Below, in pieces: positions 1 through 9,057 of a stretch of 64,000 bases of DNA; the stretch's first letter is position 1; every line of letters starts with the position of its first letter. This DNA comes from Streptomyces sp. SID8374. Its GTDB lineage: Bacteria > Actinomycetota > Actinomycetes > Streptomycetales > Streptomycetaceae. The position numbers and the translations under genes are program-made. The stretch lies in contig NZ_WWGH01000001.1 of assembly GCF_009865135.1 (NCBI RefSeq), forward strand, positions 1,116,001 through 1,180,000, read 5' to 3'. The notes under the pieces are model-generated. The model made no database searches. It saw only the letters and a list, made by a program, of their open reading frames with translations, and was not told the origin of the DNA.

Positions 1-91
1 GCCCTAGGGGGCGCCTGCCCCCGCCGTTACGATGCGAACGGTGACGGCGGGCAGGGCCGGACGGGAGCGGCGGACACGGGAGGACGGCTCG

Positions 92-1402
92 GTGGCAGCG
101 CGCAGGACCACGGGGGCGGGGGCGGCGACGGCGGCCGGACCGGGCGAGGACACGGTGTCCGTGGAGCTGGACGAGCTGATGCCGTGGTCGGTACGCCCCC
201 TGCGAACCGGCCGCTCCTGGGTGAGCGGCCCCGATCCCGCCGCGCTCCGCGCCCGTTGGGAGCGGCTGGCCGCCGCCGAGGGCGCCGAGCAGGAGCGGCT
301 GTTCCGCCCGAGCCGCTCCCGTACGCCGCACACCCCGGTCGCCGCGCTGCCCGGCCGGTCCACCACCGGCACCGGCGCCGGGACCGCCGCAGGCACCGGC
401 CGCTTCGCCCGCGAACCGGGCGCCTGCCCCGACCCCGTACGCATCCTGCACGGCCCGTTCGACGAGCAGTGGCTGCTCCCCGACCACCGGCTGATCGACG
501 CGGCCCGCCCGGAGCTATGGCGGGTGGGCGACGAGCGGCAGCTCTTCGCGGTCGAACACGGTTACGTCCCCCAGGCCGACGGGCCAGCCCTGTCGGTGAC
601 CCATCTGCTCCCCGACGGGCACTCCCCCGCCGGGCGCCCGGGCCGGATCCGGCCGCTGTACCGGCGGCCCGACGCCACCGACCCCAACCTGGCGCCCGGC
701 CTGCTGGACGTGCTGCGTACGCGGCTGGGGCCGGAGGTGGCGCCCGAGTCCGTACTGGCCTGGATCCTGGCCGCCGCTCTGCCCTCCCCGTCCGGCTGCC
801 GGGTCCCGCTGCCCGCCGACGCCGAGGTGTGGGCGGCCGGGGTGGAGCTCGGCCGGGAGTTGACGCGGGTGCAGCTGCGGGGAGCCAGGGGCGGGGAGCG
901 GCCCCGGCTGCCGGGCGGGCGCAGGCCCTACGTACGGGCGGCGCTCCCGGCCCGGCCCACCGGGATCGTGTACGACGCGGAGGCCGAGGCCCTGGTGATC
1001 GGCGATGGCCGGATCTCGCCGGTGGACGCGGGGGCGTGGGAGTTCACGGTGAGCGGCGTACGGGTGCTGGAACTCTGGTTCGAGCGCCGGGCGGCGGCAG
1101 CGGTGGGCACCCTCCCGGAGGGCGCGGAGGCGGACGGGCTGGACGCGGTCGGGGCGCGCGGGTGGACCCCGGAGTGGACCTCGGAGCTGCTGGAGCTCGT
1201 CTCCGTACTGACGCTGCTGGACGGTCTGCGGCCCCGGCAGGCGGCGTTGCGGGCCCGGCTGGAGCGGGCCGAGGTGCCCCTGATCTCCCGGGACGAGCTA
1301 CGGGCGGCCGGGGTGCTGCCGGTCCCGGCGGCGGTACGGCGGCCCGCCTCGGTGCTGGGCCACCAGGAGGAGGGGCCGGAGGGGCAGTTCGCGCTGCTGT
1401 GA
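92..1402 (+). CDS. Type ISP restriction/modification enzyme, C-terminal specificity-type domain protein
   Basis: The protein resembles the C-terminal target-recognition region of single-chain type ISP (LlaBIII-like) restriction-modification enzymes. The landmarks are LMPWSVRPLRTGRSWV near the N-terminus, FDEQWLLPDHRLIDAARPELW, RIRPLYRRPDATDPN, and VRVLELWFERR with WTSELLELVSVLTLL near the C-terminus. Full ISP enzymes are about 1500 aa and carry nuclease, helicase and methyltransferase modules. Here only about 436 aa are present, with no methyltransferase motif, so this is a stand-alone domain and its activity is unclear. I prefer the GTG at 92 because GGAGG sits 8 bases upstream; an in-frame ATG at 32 has no comparable site. 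Family assignment is from remembered similarity among Streptomyces homologues. Confidence 0.7.
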   Translation: MAARRTTGAGAATAAGPGEDTVSVELDELMPWSVRPLRTGRSWVSGPDPAALRARWERLAAAEGAEQERLFRPSRSRTPHTPVAALPGRSTTGTGAGTAAGTGRFAREPGACPDPVRILHGPFDEQWLLPDHRLIDAARPELWRVGDERQLFAVEHGYVPQADGPALSVTHLLPDGHSPAGRPGRIRPLYRRPDATDPNLAPGLLDVLRTRLGPEVAPESVLAWILAAALPSPSGCRVPLPADAEVWAAGVELGRELTRVQLRGARGGERPRLPGGRRPYVRAALPARPTGIVYDAEAEALVIGDGRISPVDAGAWEFTVSGVRVLELWFERRAAAAVGTLPEGAEADGLDAVGARGWTPEWTSELLELVSVLTLLDGLRPRQAALRARLERAEVPLISRDELRAAGVLPVPAAVRRPASVLGHQEEGPEGQFALL

Positions 1403-1470
1403 GCCTGCTCTGAGCCTGCCGTGAGGGGCGGGAGTGGCAGATGGGCCGGTCAACAAGGTAAGCACGGGCC

Positions 1471-2667
1471 ATGAACACATCGCCACTCCCCCTCGACGGC
1501 ATCACCGTGGTGGCCGTCGAACAGGCCGTCGCCGCCCCCTTCGCCACCCGCCAGCTCGCCGATCTCGGGGCCAGGGTCATCAAGGTGGAGCGCCCGGACG
1601 GCGGCGATTTCGCGCGCGGCTACGACACGGCGGCGCGCGGTCTCGCCTCGCACTTCGTCTGGTGCAACCGGGGCAAGGAGTCCCTGGCGGTGGATCTGAA
1701 GGACCCGCGCGGTCTCGCGGTGGTGCGTGAACTCGTCGCCGGGGCCGATGTGTTCGTGCAGAACCTGGCCCAGGGCGCGGCGGCCCGGCTGGGGCTGGAC
1801 GCCGCCACGCTCTGTGCGGCGCACCCGAGGCTGGTGGCCGTGGACATCTCCGGTTACGGGGAGAGCGGACCGTACGCCCACAAGCGGGCCTACGACATGC
1901 TCGTGCAGTGCGAGGCGGGCCTGGTCTCCGTCACCGGGACGGCTGAGCAGCCGGTGAAGGCGGGCATCCCGGCGGCGGACATCGCGGCGGCCATGTACGC
2001 GTTCTCCGGGGCGCTGGCGGCGCTGGTCCGGCGGGGTACGACCGGACGGGGCGGGCCGGTGGAGGTCTCCATGCTGGACGCGCTGGCCGAGTGGATGGGC
2101 CACCCGCTGCACCAGGGGATGCACGGGGCCCCGCCCCCGCCGCGTACGGGGCTCGCGCACTCGGTGATCGCCCCGTACGACGCCTACGGCACGGCCGACG
2201 GCGAACAGGTGCTGCTCTCCGTGCAGAACGACCGGGAGTGGCGGCGGCTCGCCGAACAGGTTCTCGTACGGCCCGAGTTGGCCGACGATCCGGAGTTCGC
2301 GACGAACACCGCGCGCACGGCGAACCGGAAGCGGACCGACGAGGTGGTGGGGCGGGCGCTGGGGCGGCTGACGGGTCGGGAGGCGCTGGACGCGCTGGAG
2401 GCGGCGGGGATCGCCTGTGCCCGGCTGAACACGGTGGCCGATGTGGCGGCGCACCCGCAGCTGGCGGCGCGGGACCGGTGGCGGGAAGTGGAGTCACCGG
2501 TCGGGCCGTTGCGGGCGCTGCTGCCGCCGATCACGCTGCCGGGCGGCCCGGAACCTCGGATGGGTGCCGTACCGGCGCTGGGTGAACACACCGATGCGCT
2601 GCTGCGGGCCCTGGGGATGACGGACGAACAGGCATCGGTGCTGCGCCGGGACGGGGTGATCGCCTGA
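1471..2667 (+). CDS. CaiB/BaiF family (class III) CoA-transferase
   Basis: Class III CoA-transferase of 398 aa, the normal length for the family. These enzymes move CoA between carboxylic acids through an aspartyl-CoA thioester. The N-terminal block LDGITVVAVEQAVAAP, the KVERPDGGD element, NRGKESLAVDLKD, and the active-site region KRAYDMLVQCEAG with the expected catalytic aspartate at residue 142 are all visible. It starts 68 bases after the preceding gene and stands alone, followed by a hairpin. The physiological substrate cannot be read from the sequence; oxalate, carnitine and succinyl-type acceptors all occur in the family. Confidence 0.88.
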   Translation: MNTSPLPLDGITVVAVEQAVAAPFATRQLADLGARVIKVERPDGGDFARGYDTAARGLASHFVWCNRGKESLAVDLKDPRGLAVVRELVAGADVFVQNLAQGAAARLGLDAATLCAAHPRLVAVDISGYGESGPYAHKRAYDMLVQCEAGLVSVTGTAEQPVKAGIPAADIAAAMYAFSGALAALVRRGTTGRGGPVEVSMLDALAEWMGHPLHQGMHGAPPPPRTGLAHSVIAPYDAYGTADGEQVLLSVQNDREWRRLAEQVLVRPELADDPEFATNTARTANRKRTDEVVGRALGRLTGREALDALEAAGIACARLNTVADVAAHPQLAARDRWREVESPVGPLRALLPPITLPGGPEPRMGAVPALGEHTDALLRALGMTDEQASVLRRDGVIA

Positions 2668-2703
2668 GCCACCCCATGAGGCGGGAAGCCTCAGGGGGTG
2701 GGC
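2668..2703 (+). terminator. Hairpin terminator after CoA-transferase gene
   Basis: A 14-bp stem with one mismatch (2669-2682 paired with 2688-2701) closes a GGGAA loop directly after the TGA of the CoA-transferase gene. There is no U tract, as is usual in this genus. It sits between convergent genes and could act in both directions. Confidence 0.6.
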
Positions 2704-2780
2704 CGCCCCGAGCGGTGGGCCGGCCCAGTGGTTGACGCGGCGTCGGTCGAGAGACGCTGCCGAATCGACCCTGGCGTCGG

Positions 2781-3044
2781 TCAGTGGCGGCTGCCGAAGA
2801 GCGAACGCCGCAGTCGCCGCAGCGGGGCGAAGAGCGACACACGGGCGCTCCTGCTCCGGCGGGTGTGCGCGGCATCACGCGAGGTCAGCTCGCGCATCAG
2901 CAGCGTCGCTTCCGCCGACTCGCGCTGCGGGACGACAGGGCCGCCGAGCACCGCGAGATGGCGGTCGAGGCGCGTACTGGTCGCACCGCTTCCGCATGTG
3001 ATGGCAGGCACTCGCGGCCTGCTCCGCACCGTTATCTGTTCCAT
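2781..3044 (-). CDS. Small conserved basic protein of unknown function (87 aa)
   Basis: The protein begins MEQITVRSRPRVPAITCG and ends LFAPLRRLRRSLFGSRH; it is basic, with an arginine-rich C-terminal third and one cysteine. The start at 3044 is supported by GGGGAG five to six bases upstream, whereas the longer open frame reaching 3389 has no ribosome binding site and runs into the next gene. I recognise it as a widely conserved Streptomyces hypothetical protein from memory. No domain or motif of known function is visible. The basic amphipathic tail could bind nucleic acid or membrane, but that is inference. Confidence 0.65.
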   Translation of the reverse strand: MEQITVRSRPRVPAITCGSGATSTRLDRHLAVLGGPVVPQRESAEATLLMRELTSRDAAHTRRSRSARVSLFAPLRRLRRSLFGSRH

Positions 3045-3286
3045 GTCACTCCCCACCCGTACGAGGGCACCCGGTCCGGGCAGGTTAACCCTATCGCCCC
3101 ACGGTGACACACGGGTATCCCGCCCACAGGATCGAGCACACACATACGGAGGTTGACGACCAGTTACCGAATCCGCCCGATTCCAGGGCGACTTCGGACA
3201 GTTCGGATGGCCTGTTCGATGGAGCGGGAGGCCCGGACAGCCGGGGCCCCCCGCCCAGCGGGACGGATGGCGGCGCAACTCGCCTG

Positions 3287-4096
3287 TCAGGCCGCCGAGT
3301 TGAAGACGGGCAGATAGCCGCCCGACTGTCCGGCGGCGGTGGGGTGGTAGGACTCGCCGATGTTGAGCCAGTTCACGCTGTGCAACCACGAGTTGCTGGA
3401 GCAGATCTCGTGCCCGGTGAAAGTCGCCCTGACGTCACCGAAGGTGAAGCCGTGGTCGGCGGCGCGCTTGGCGGTGGCGGCGTTGAGGTGGTCGGAGGCG
3501 CCGTTGATGGCGGAGCGCTCCTTCTCGCTGAGGCCGGCCACGCAGCTGCCGCCGAGTTGGTAGAAGCGGGGGTAGCCGAGGACGACGACCCGGGCGGAGG
3601 GGGCCTTGGCCTTGATGGCGGAGTACACGGAGTCCAGCCGGGCGGGCAGGGTCGAGTCGACGTAGGCGCGGGCGGTGGCGATGCGGTTGAGGCAGGTGGC
3701 CTCGGACTGGAGGACACAGGTCGTCATGACGTCGGCGAAACCCGCGTCATTGCCGCCGATGGAGATCGAGACGAGATCGGTGGAGGCGTTGAGCGGCCCG
3801 AGCTGGCTGCTCGTGACGTCGTTGGTGCGGGCGCCGGAGCAGGCGGTGAAGGCGAAGCTGGAGGGGGAGTTGGCGTTGGCCCAGAGCCGGGGGAAGGCGC
3901 GGGTGCTGCGCTTGCAGTCGCCGCTGGAGCTCTCGTAGCTGCCGGCGCCGACGCCGGAGGAGTACGAGTCGCCGAGGGCGACGTAGTCGACGGCCTGGGC
4001 GGAGGAGTCGGCGTTCGCGATCCCCGCACCGGTCAGGGCGAGGGCGGCACCGAGGAGGAGCGAGGACGAGAACGCCACGAGTCTGGACATTTTCAT
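3287..4096 (-). CDS. Secreted SGNH/GDSL-type lipase/esterase
   Basis: A 269-aa secreted ester hydrolase. Residues 1-29 form a signal peptide ending ANA. The SGNH blocks are in order: GDSYSSG with nucleophile Ser44, GGND with Asn116 in the oxyanion hole, and SYHPT with catalytic His251. Six cysteines (61, 86, 127, 135, 185, 232) match the three-disulfide pattern of the Streptomyces rimosus/S. coelicolor lipase group, which hydrolyses fatty acyl esters outside the cell. It is monocistronic, divergent from the AAA ATPase gene 257 bases away. The ribosome binding site is AAGGAG, close to the start. Substrate chain length cannot be inferred. Confidence 0.93.
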   Translation of the reverse strand: MKMSRLVAFSSSLLLGAALALTGAGIANADSSAQAVDYVALGDSYSSGVGAGSYESSSGDCKRSTRAFPRLWANANSPSSFAFTACSGARTNDVTSSQLGPLNASTDLVSISIGGNDAGFADVMTTCVLQSEATCLNRIATARAYVDSTLPARLDSVYSAIKAKAPSARVVVLGYPRFYQLGGSCVAGLSEKERSAINGASDHLNAATAKRAADHGFTFGDVRATFTGHEICSSNSWLHSVNWLNIGESYHPTAAGQSGGYLPVFNSAA

Positions 4097-4353
4097 GGGG
4101 GGACTCCTTGAGCAGGGGTAACTGCGTTACTCCGTAGTAGCAGCGCACCCACTTCTCTGGAAGTGTTCATGCCAAAAATAAGTGACGAGTGCTTCCGCCC
4201 GCCCCCAGGAGTTCAACGCACGCGCCTTGACGCGCCGGTGTCGTGGGGTCACCTCCGGCGTGCGTACGGTGACGGGTCGTCGGCAGGGAACGGGGATGCC
4301 GGGCCGGTGAAACCCGGGTGCGTGGGGTGGCCCCGTGCCGGATCATGGGCGCC

Positions 4354-5448
4354 ATGTCTGCCAACCCCGAGTCCGCTCTGCCGATCCGGCTCACCGTCGA
4401 CGACAGCGACTCCCCCTCCGACGTCGTCGACGCGCTCTTCCTCGGCCGCTTCGCGACGGGCGAGCAGCCCTACTCCCACAGCTCCTCCCTCGACCGGGTC
4501 AAGGCCGCGGCGACCCTGCTGCCCCCGCACGCCTCGGTGCTGCGGGCCGCCCGTGACGACGACCGCAGCGCCACCCTGGCCGAGGGCGACGGCTGGACCC
4601 TGCTGGTCTCGCGGTGGAACCGGGGCGCGGACGTCACCGTCACCGCGACCAGCCCCGAGCTGGCGGAGAAGATCCTCGGGCAGGCGACCGACGGCGCCCA
4701 GGACGAGCCGGAGCCGCAGCCCGACAACGTGACCATGGGCTTCTGGTACGTCTCCCCGCGCCGCGGCCCGTACCGCACCACCCGGCAGATCAGCGCCGGC
4801 AGCTGGGACGAGGTGCGCCCCAACTACACCGCCCCGGTGGCCGATGCCATGGACCGGCTGATGAAGGTCACCCCGGACGACATCGCGGGGAGGCTGCTCC
4901 TGCTCCACGGGCCGCCCGGCACCGGCAAGACCTCCGCGCTGCGCACCCTGGCCCGCTCCTGGCGCGACTGGTGCCAGGTCGACTGCGTACTGGACCCGGA
5001 GCGGCTCTTCAACGACGTCGGCTATCTGATGGACATCGCGATCGGCGAGGACGACGGCACGGCGAAGGGCCGGTGGCGGCTGCTGCTCCTGGAGGACTGC
5101 GACGAGCTGATCCGGGGCGAGGCCAAGCACACGGCGGGCCAGGCGCTGTCCCGGCTGCTGAACCTGACGGACGGTCTGCTCGGCCAGGGCCGGAACGTGC
5201 TGGTGGGGGTCACCACCAACGAGGACCTGGAGCGGCTGCACCCGGCGGTCGTCCGGCCGGGGCGCTGCCTGGCCCGGATCGAGGTGGGCCCGCTGACCCG
5301 CCAGGAGTCGGTGGCCTGGCTGGGCACGGAGGAGGGCGTGAGCCGGGAGGGCAGCTCGCTCGCGGAGCTGTACGCGCTGCGCCGGGGCATCGGCCCCGCG
5401 TCGGTGCCGAAGCAGGACGCGGGGGCGGACGCGGGGCTGTATCTGTAG
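4354..5448 (+). CDS. AAA-type ATPase with N-terminal DUF5925 domain
   Basis: A 364-aa protein with an N-terminal region of about 165 aa typical of the actinobacterial DUF5925 family and a C-terminal AAA module. Walker A is GPPGTGKT at residues 186-193 and Walker B is RLLLLEDCDE at 242-251. GVTTNEDLERLHPAVVRPGRC supplies the sensor and arginine-finger region. Such proteins probably remodel protein partners, but no target is known. I start at the ATG at 4354 because the upstream GTG frame (4318) overlaps non-coding sequence. No strong ribosome binding site is visible, so translation may be leaderless. It stands alone, with no operon partner. Confidence 0.8.
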   Translation: MSANPESALPIRLTVDDSDSPSDVVDALFLGRFATGEQPYSHSSSLDRVKAAATLLPPHASVLRAARDDDRSATLAEGDGWTLLVSRWNRGADVTVTATSPELAEKILGQATDGAQDEPEPQPDNVTMGFWYVSPRRGPYRTTRQISAGSWDEVRPNYTAPVADAMDRLMKVTPDDIAGRLLLLHGPPGTGKTSALRTLARSWRDWCQVDCVLDPERLFNDVGYLMDIAIGEDDGTAKGRWRLLLLEDCDELIRGEAKHTAGQALSRLLNLTDGLLGQGRNVLVGVTTNEDLERLHPAVVRPGRCLARIEVGPLTRQESVAWLGTEEGVSREGSSLAELYALRRGIGPASVPKQDAGADAGLYL

Positions 5449-5621
5449 CCGTACGGGGGTGGGCGCCTGGAGCCGGTACGGGGGTGGGTGCGGGGTCCGC
5501 GGTCGGTACGGGAGCAGGCCCGAGGCATGGGGGCGCGCTCGGGCACGGGGCGGCGGGCTCGGGGCACGCGGCGCGTGAGGGAGGCGGGGCGGGCCCGGGG
5601 CGCGCGAGGGGGCGGGTCCGC

Positions 5622-6011
5622 TCAGCGCGCGTACGCCGCCCGGACCGCGTCCTGGGCGAGCGACAGCGCCCGGTCCCGGGGCAGCCCGAGCCGCTGGGCG
5701 GCCTCCGCGTAACTCTGCGCGGCGGCGGCCGCCTTCTGCTCGGCCGCTCCCCCGGCGGCCGCGACGAAGGTCCCGTTGCGGCCCCGGGTCTCGATCACCC
5801 CATCCGCCTCCAGGGCGCGATAGGCCTTGGCCACGGTGTTGGCGGCGAGGCCCAGCTCCTCGGCGTAGCCGCGTACGGTCGGGAGGCGGTGGCCGACCGG
5901 GAGCACGCCGGAACGGGCCAGTTCGGAGAGCTGGGTGCGCAGTTGCTCGTACGGGGCGATGCCGGAGTCCGGGTCCAGGACGATCTTCTCAGTCACGGGC
6001 TTCTCAGTCAC
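5622..6011 (-). CDS. Short GntR-family (YtrA-like) transcriptional regulator
   Basis: About 129 aa: a winged helix-turn-helix (LPTVRGYAEELGLAANTVAKAYRALEADGVIETRGRNGTFV) followed by a short helical tail of roughly 50 aa, the architecture of the YtrA subgroup of GntR regulators. The start lies at one of two tandem GTG codons, because GTGACTGAGAAG is duplicated at the 5' end; 6011 has a GGGGG element upstream, while 5996 is the alternative. YtrA-type regulators normally sit beside ABC transporter genes and repress them, but none is adjacent here. It is divergent from the GNAT gene with 82 bases between and may control it. Confidence 0.83.
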   Translation of the reverse strand: MTEKPVTEKIVLDPDSGIAPYEQLRTQLSELARSGVLPVGHRLPTVRGYAEELGLAANTVAKAYRALEADGVIETRGRNGTFVAAAGGAAEQKAAAAAQSYAEAAQRLGLPRDRALSLAQDAVRAAYAR

Positions 6012-6093
6012 CGGCCGATTGTCCCCCACGGGCGCCGCCACGGCGGGAAAAAGGGGAGGCGGTCGCGGCGGGGCCGCGCGTAACCTCCGCCGC

Positions 6094-7014
6094 ATGACTG
6101 TGATTGTGCGCGATTTCCGGCCGTCCGATGCGGAGGCGTGGACCCGCGTCCGGCGGGCGGCGGTCCCCTACCTGGTGTCCACGCCCGAGCAGGTGACCCA
6201 CGATCTGGCCCACGCCCATCCGGACCGGCACTACCGGCTGCTGGTGGCGGAGCGGGACGGCGAGGTCGTCGGCACCGCACAGGCCGGGATCGCCCACGAC
6301 AGCCCGGAGCCGGGACAGGGCTTCTGCACCCCGCATGTGCTTCCCCGCCACACCGGCCGCGGGGCGGGTTCACTGCTGCTGAGCACGGCGGAGGAACATC
6401 TGGCGCAGGCCGGGGCCACGGTCGTGCACGCCTGGGTGCTGGACACGCCGGAGAGCCTGGGGTTCGCCCGCGCCCGGGGCTACCGGCCGGGCCGCTCCGC
6501 CCACTTCCAGCACCTGGACCTGGCGGGCGGCGCCCTGCCCCCGCTCCAGGAGGTCCCGGCGGGCGTGGAGCTGAGACCGGGGGCCGACTTCGCCGACGAT
6601 CCCCGGCCGCTCTTCGCGGCGGACGCCGAGGTGACGCGGGACGAGCCGAGCGACATCCCCACCGCGCTGGACGACTACGAGGACTGGCTGACGAACACCT
6701 GGCGCCACCCGACCTTCGACGCCGCCCTGACCACGGTGGCCCTGGTGGACGGTCAGGTGGCGGCCTTCAGCGCGGCCGGCACCGACGGGACCCGGACGTA
6801 CTCCAGCAACATGACCGGCACCCTGCGGGCCTTCCGGGGGCGGGGTCTGGCCAAGCTGGCGAAGAACGACTCGCTGCACCGGGCGCGGGCGGCCGGATAC
6901 ACGGACGCCTACACCGCCAACGACACGGGCAACAGCCCGATGCTGGCCATCAACAAGTGGTTCGGCTACACCGTCTGCGCCACGGAGGTCCGCCATGCCC
7001 GCACCCTCGGCTGA
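6094..7014 (+). CDS. Double-domain GNAT N-acetyltransferase
   Basis: A 306-aa protein with two tandem GNAT folds. The N-terminal domain carries VVGTAQAG and the acetyl-CoA loop PRHTGRGAGSLLLS; the C-terminal domain carries FRGRGLAKLAK and the closing TANDTGNSPMLAINKWFGY. The C-terminal copy looks the better conserved catalytic unit. The ATG at 6094 has no purine-rich site, and TAACCT lies about 8 bases upstream, so a leaderless transcript is possible. The gene overlaps the next one by 20 bases, implying coupling. Acceptor substrate unknown: small-molecule amines and antibiotics are typical, protein N-termini less so. Confidence 0.87.
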   Translation: MTVIVRDFRPSDAEAWTRVRRAAVPYLVSTPEQVTHDLAHAHPDRHYRLLVAERDGEVVGTAQAGIAHDSPEPGQGFCTPHVLPRHTGRGAGSLLLSTAEEHLAQAGATVVHAWVLDTPESLGFARARGYRPGRSAHFQHLDLAGGALPPLQEVPAGVELRPGADFADDPRPLFAADAEVTRDEPSDIPTALDDYEDWLTNTWRHPTFDAALTTVALVDGQVAAFSAAGTDGTRTYSSNMTGTLRAFRGRGLAKLAKNDSLHRARAAGYTDAYTANDTGNSPMLAINKWFGYTVCATEVRHARTLG

Positions 7015-7507
7015 GCCCCGCGCACCGCGCTCCAAGGGCCTGGTGGTCACGTTGACCAAAGCGGGCCGCACCAAGATCAGATACCCGGCGGAGCTGGTCC
7101 GCGACGACGGCACCCGCGTCACCGTCCGGGCGCCCTGGGCCGCGCCCGGGGTACGGGACTTCGGCTTCGTCCGGTTCGAGCCGGGCGATGTCTTCACCGA
7201 GCACTACTGGCGGGACCGGTGGTTCGCGGTGAAGGAGGTCCGCACCGGTGACGGCGAGCTGAAGGGCTGGTACTGCGACATCACCCGCCCCGCGGTCCTG
7301 GCCGACGGGGTGCTGGCGGTCGAGGACCTGGACCTGGACCTGTGGGTGTCGGCGGACGGCTCGTGCGTACTCCGGCTGGACGAGGACGAGTTCGAGGCGA
7401 GCGGCCTGGCCGCCCGCGACCCGGAGGCGGCGGGTTCGGCGGCCCGGGCTCTGGACGAGCTGGAGCGGCAGGCCAGGGCGGAGGGGCTGACGGGACTGTT
7501 GGCCTGA
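6995..7507 (+). CDS. DUF402 domain protein (FomD-like)
   Basis: A 170-aa protein with the DUF402 beta-barrel signature FTEHYWRDRWFAVKEVRTGDGELKGWYCDITRP followed by DLDLDLWVSADGSCVLRLDEDEF. DUF402/FomD proteins are metal-dependent nucleotide phosphoesterases; the acidic residues in LDLDLW and DEDEF match the predicted metal site. Its start codon lies inside the end of the GNAT gene, so the two are translationally coupled. Function here is inferred only from the family; a nucleotide diphosphate-type hydrolase is most likely. Confidence 0.78.
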   Translation: MPAPSAEPRAPRSKGLVVTLTKAGRTKIRYPAELVRDDGTRVTVRAPWAAPGVRDFGFVRFEPGDVFTEHYWRDRWFAVKEVRTGDGELKGWYCDITRPAVLADGVLAVEDLDLDLWVSADGSCVLRLDEDEFEASGLAARDPEAAGSAARALDELERQARAEGLTGLLA

Positions 7508-7550
7508 CCTCCTTCCCCCCTCCCCCCACCCCCACCGCCAACCAGGCGCT

Positions 7551-9044
7551 TCAGGGGCGGGGCGTGGACCTTACGACCAGCTCCACCTCGTACCCCGCCT
7601 CGTCCTCCAGATAGGCGGCGCAGTGGCCCTCACCCCCGGCGTACGGGTGGCGGTCGGGGTGGAGCAGCCGCCAGCCGTACGAGGGGGCCTCGGCCGTCAG
7701 GGCGTCCAGCGTGGCCCGGTCCGCGACGTGGAACGCCAGGTGGTTGAGGCCGGGGCGGCGGCGGTCGTGGTGGTCGGCGGAGAGATCGGGGGACTGCTCC
7801 ACGACCACGTAACTCTCACCGCGCCGCCAACTGCGGCCGTCCGCCCAGCGCTGGTACGGAAGGTGGCCCAGCCGGGTCAGCAGCCAGCCCCAACGGCGCT
7901 CCGCCCCCGCGAGGTCGGGCACCCACAACTCGATGTGGTGCACCCGGCCGGTCCGCTCGGCGGCGGGTGGCAGCGCCACAGCCCGGCCGGGGCCGTCGGG
8001 CCGGTGGGCGATCGGGTCGCCGTCCTCGTGCCAGTGGATCATGAAGTGCTCGCCCGCCCGGTAACCGTCCAGGCCCGCACGGCAGTACGCGACCATGTCG
8101 TCCGGCAGGGCGTCCAGCGGGAACCAGTCCAGCTCGGAGCACTTCTCCGGCTCCGCGTTGCGCGGCGGGTGCTCCGCGTCGTACTCCGCGACGAAGAACC
8201 AGCCCATCCGCGCCCCGCCACCGGGCCCCCGGTGCTGCATCACGAGCGCGACCCGCACCTCGTCCGGACCCAGGACGACACCGATCTCCTCGGCGGCCTC
8301 CCGGATCATCGCCTCGCGGACGTCCTCCCCGTCCTCCGCGTGGCCGGAGGGCAGGTGCAGCAGGCCGTCCGCGTAACCCGTGTTGGCGCGGCGGGCGAGC
8401 AGGACGTCCGGGCCGCGGCGCAGGATCAGGTGGACGTCGACGACCTCGGTGTGCCGGTGGGGCGGCTCGGCGCGGGCCACCAAGGCGTACCGCTCGTCGT
8501 CGACCTCCTTGCCCCACAGCCGCGCGTCACCGGCCAGGTCCTCATGGTGGACGCGCTCGGTGTGCGGAGCGAGCAGGGCGGTGGTCCGGGCGGCGGAGAG
8601 GCCGACCCCGCCCCAGACCCCTTCGATCAGGACCAGCCGCCCGCCGGGCTTCAGCAGCCCGAACCAATGGGCCAGGGCGGCCGCCGGATCGGGCAGCAGC
8701 CAGACGACATGCCGGGCCAGGATCACGTCGAACGCCCGCTCCCCCACCGGCGGCAGGCCCGCATCCCCGACCAGGACCTCGGCGCCGGTCCCGACGAGCT
8801 TGGCGCGGGCCAGCTCGGCCATCCTGGGCGAGCGGTCGACGGCGGTGACCCGATGTCCCTGGCCGGCGGCGAGCAGCGAGAGGCTCCCCGTACCGCACCC
8901 CAGGTCCAGCAGGTCACCGCGGGTGGCGGGCAGCCAGCTCTCCAGCCGCCCGGCCCACGCGTCGCGCACGGCGGGGTCGAGAAGCCCGTGGTCGGGCTCC
9001 TCGTCGAAGGATCCGGCCGCCGCGTCCCAGTCGATCGTCGTCAT
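7551..9044 (-). CDS. Trifunctional fusion: SAM methyltransferase - Nudix hydrolase - VOC (glyoxalase-fold) protein
   Basis: A 497-aa chain with three complete domains. Residues 1-200 are a class I methyltransferase with SAM motif LLDLGCGTG at 46-54. Residues about 205-340 are a Nudix hydrolase with a canonical box, G-x5-E-x7-REAAEEIGV. Residues about 360-497 are a VOC fold (RVHHIELWVPDL, GLNHLAFHV, YEVELVV). Each part usually exists as a separate protein. The ATG at 9044 lies 13 bases after the tctA stop; a GTG at 9065 overlapping tctA is also possible. It is the last gene of the tctCBA operon by position. No substrate can be named; the fusion implies sequential action or simply co-regulation. 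Confidence 0.85.
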   Translation of the reverse strand: MTTIDWDAAAGSFDEEPDHGLLDPAVRDAWAGRLESWLPATRGDLLDLGCGTGSLSLLAAGQGHRVTAVDRSPRMAELARAKLVGTGAEVLVGDAGLPPVGERAFDVILARHVVWLLPDPAAALAHWFGLLKPGGRLVLIEGVWGGVGLSAARTTALLAPHTERVHHEDLAGDARLWGKEVDDERYALVARAEPPHRHTEVVDVHLILRRGPDVLLARRANTGYADGLLHLPSGHAEDGEDVREAMIREAAEEIGVVLGPDEVRVALVMQHRGPGGGARMGWFFVAEYDAEHPPRNAEPEKCSELDWFPLDALPDDMVAYCRAGLDGYRAGEHFMIHWHEDGDPIAHRPDGPGRAVALPPAAERTGRVHHIELWVPDLAGAERRWGWLLTRLGHLPYQRWADGRSWRRGESYVVVEQSPDLSADHHDRRRPGLNHLAFHVADRATLDALTAEAPSYGWRLLHPDRHPYAGGEGHCAAYLEDEAGYEVELVVRSTPRP

Positions 9045-9057
9045 GCCGTCGATACTC

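Noticed and set aside
3045..3389. N-terminal extension of the 87-aa protein to 202 aa
   Set aside because: It crosses the intergenic region and the lipase 3' end, has no ribosome binding site, and only the C-terminal 87 residues look conserved.
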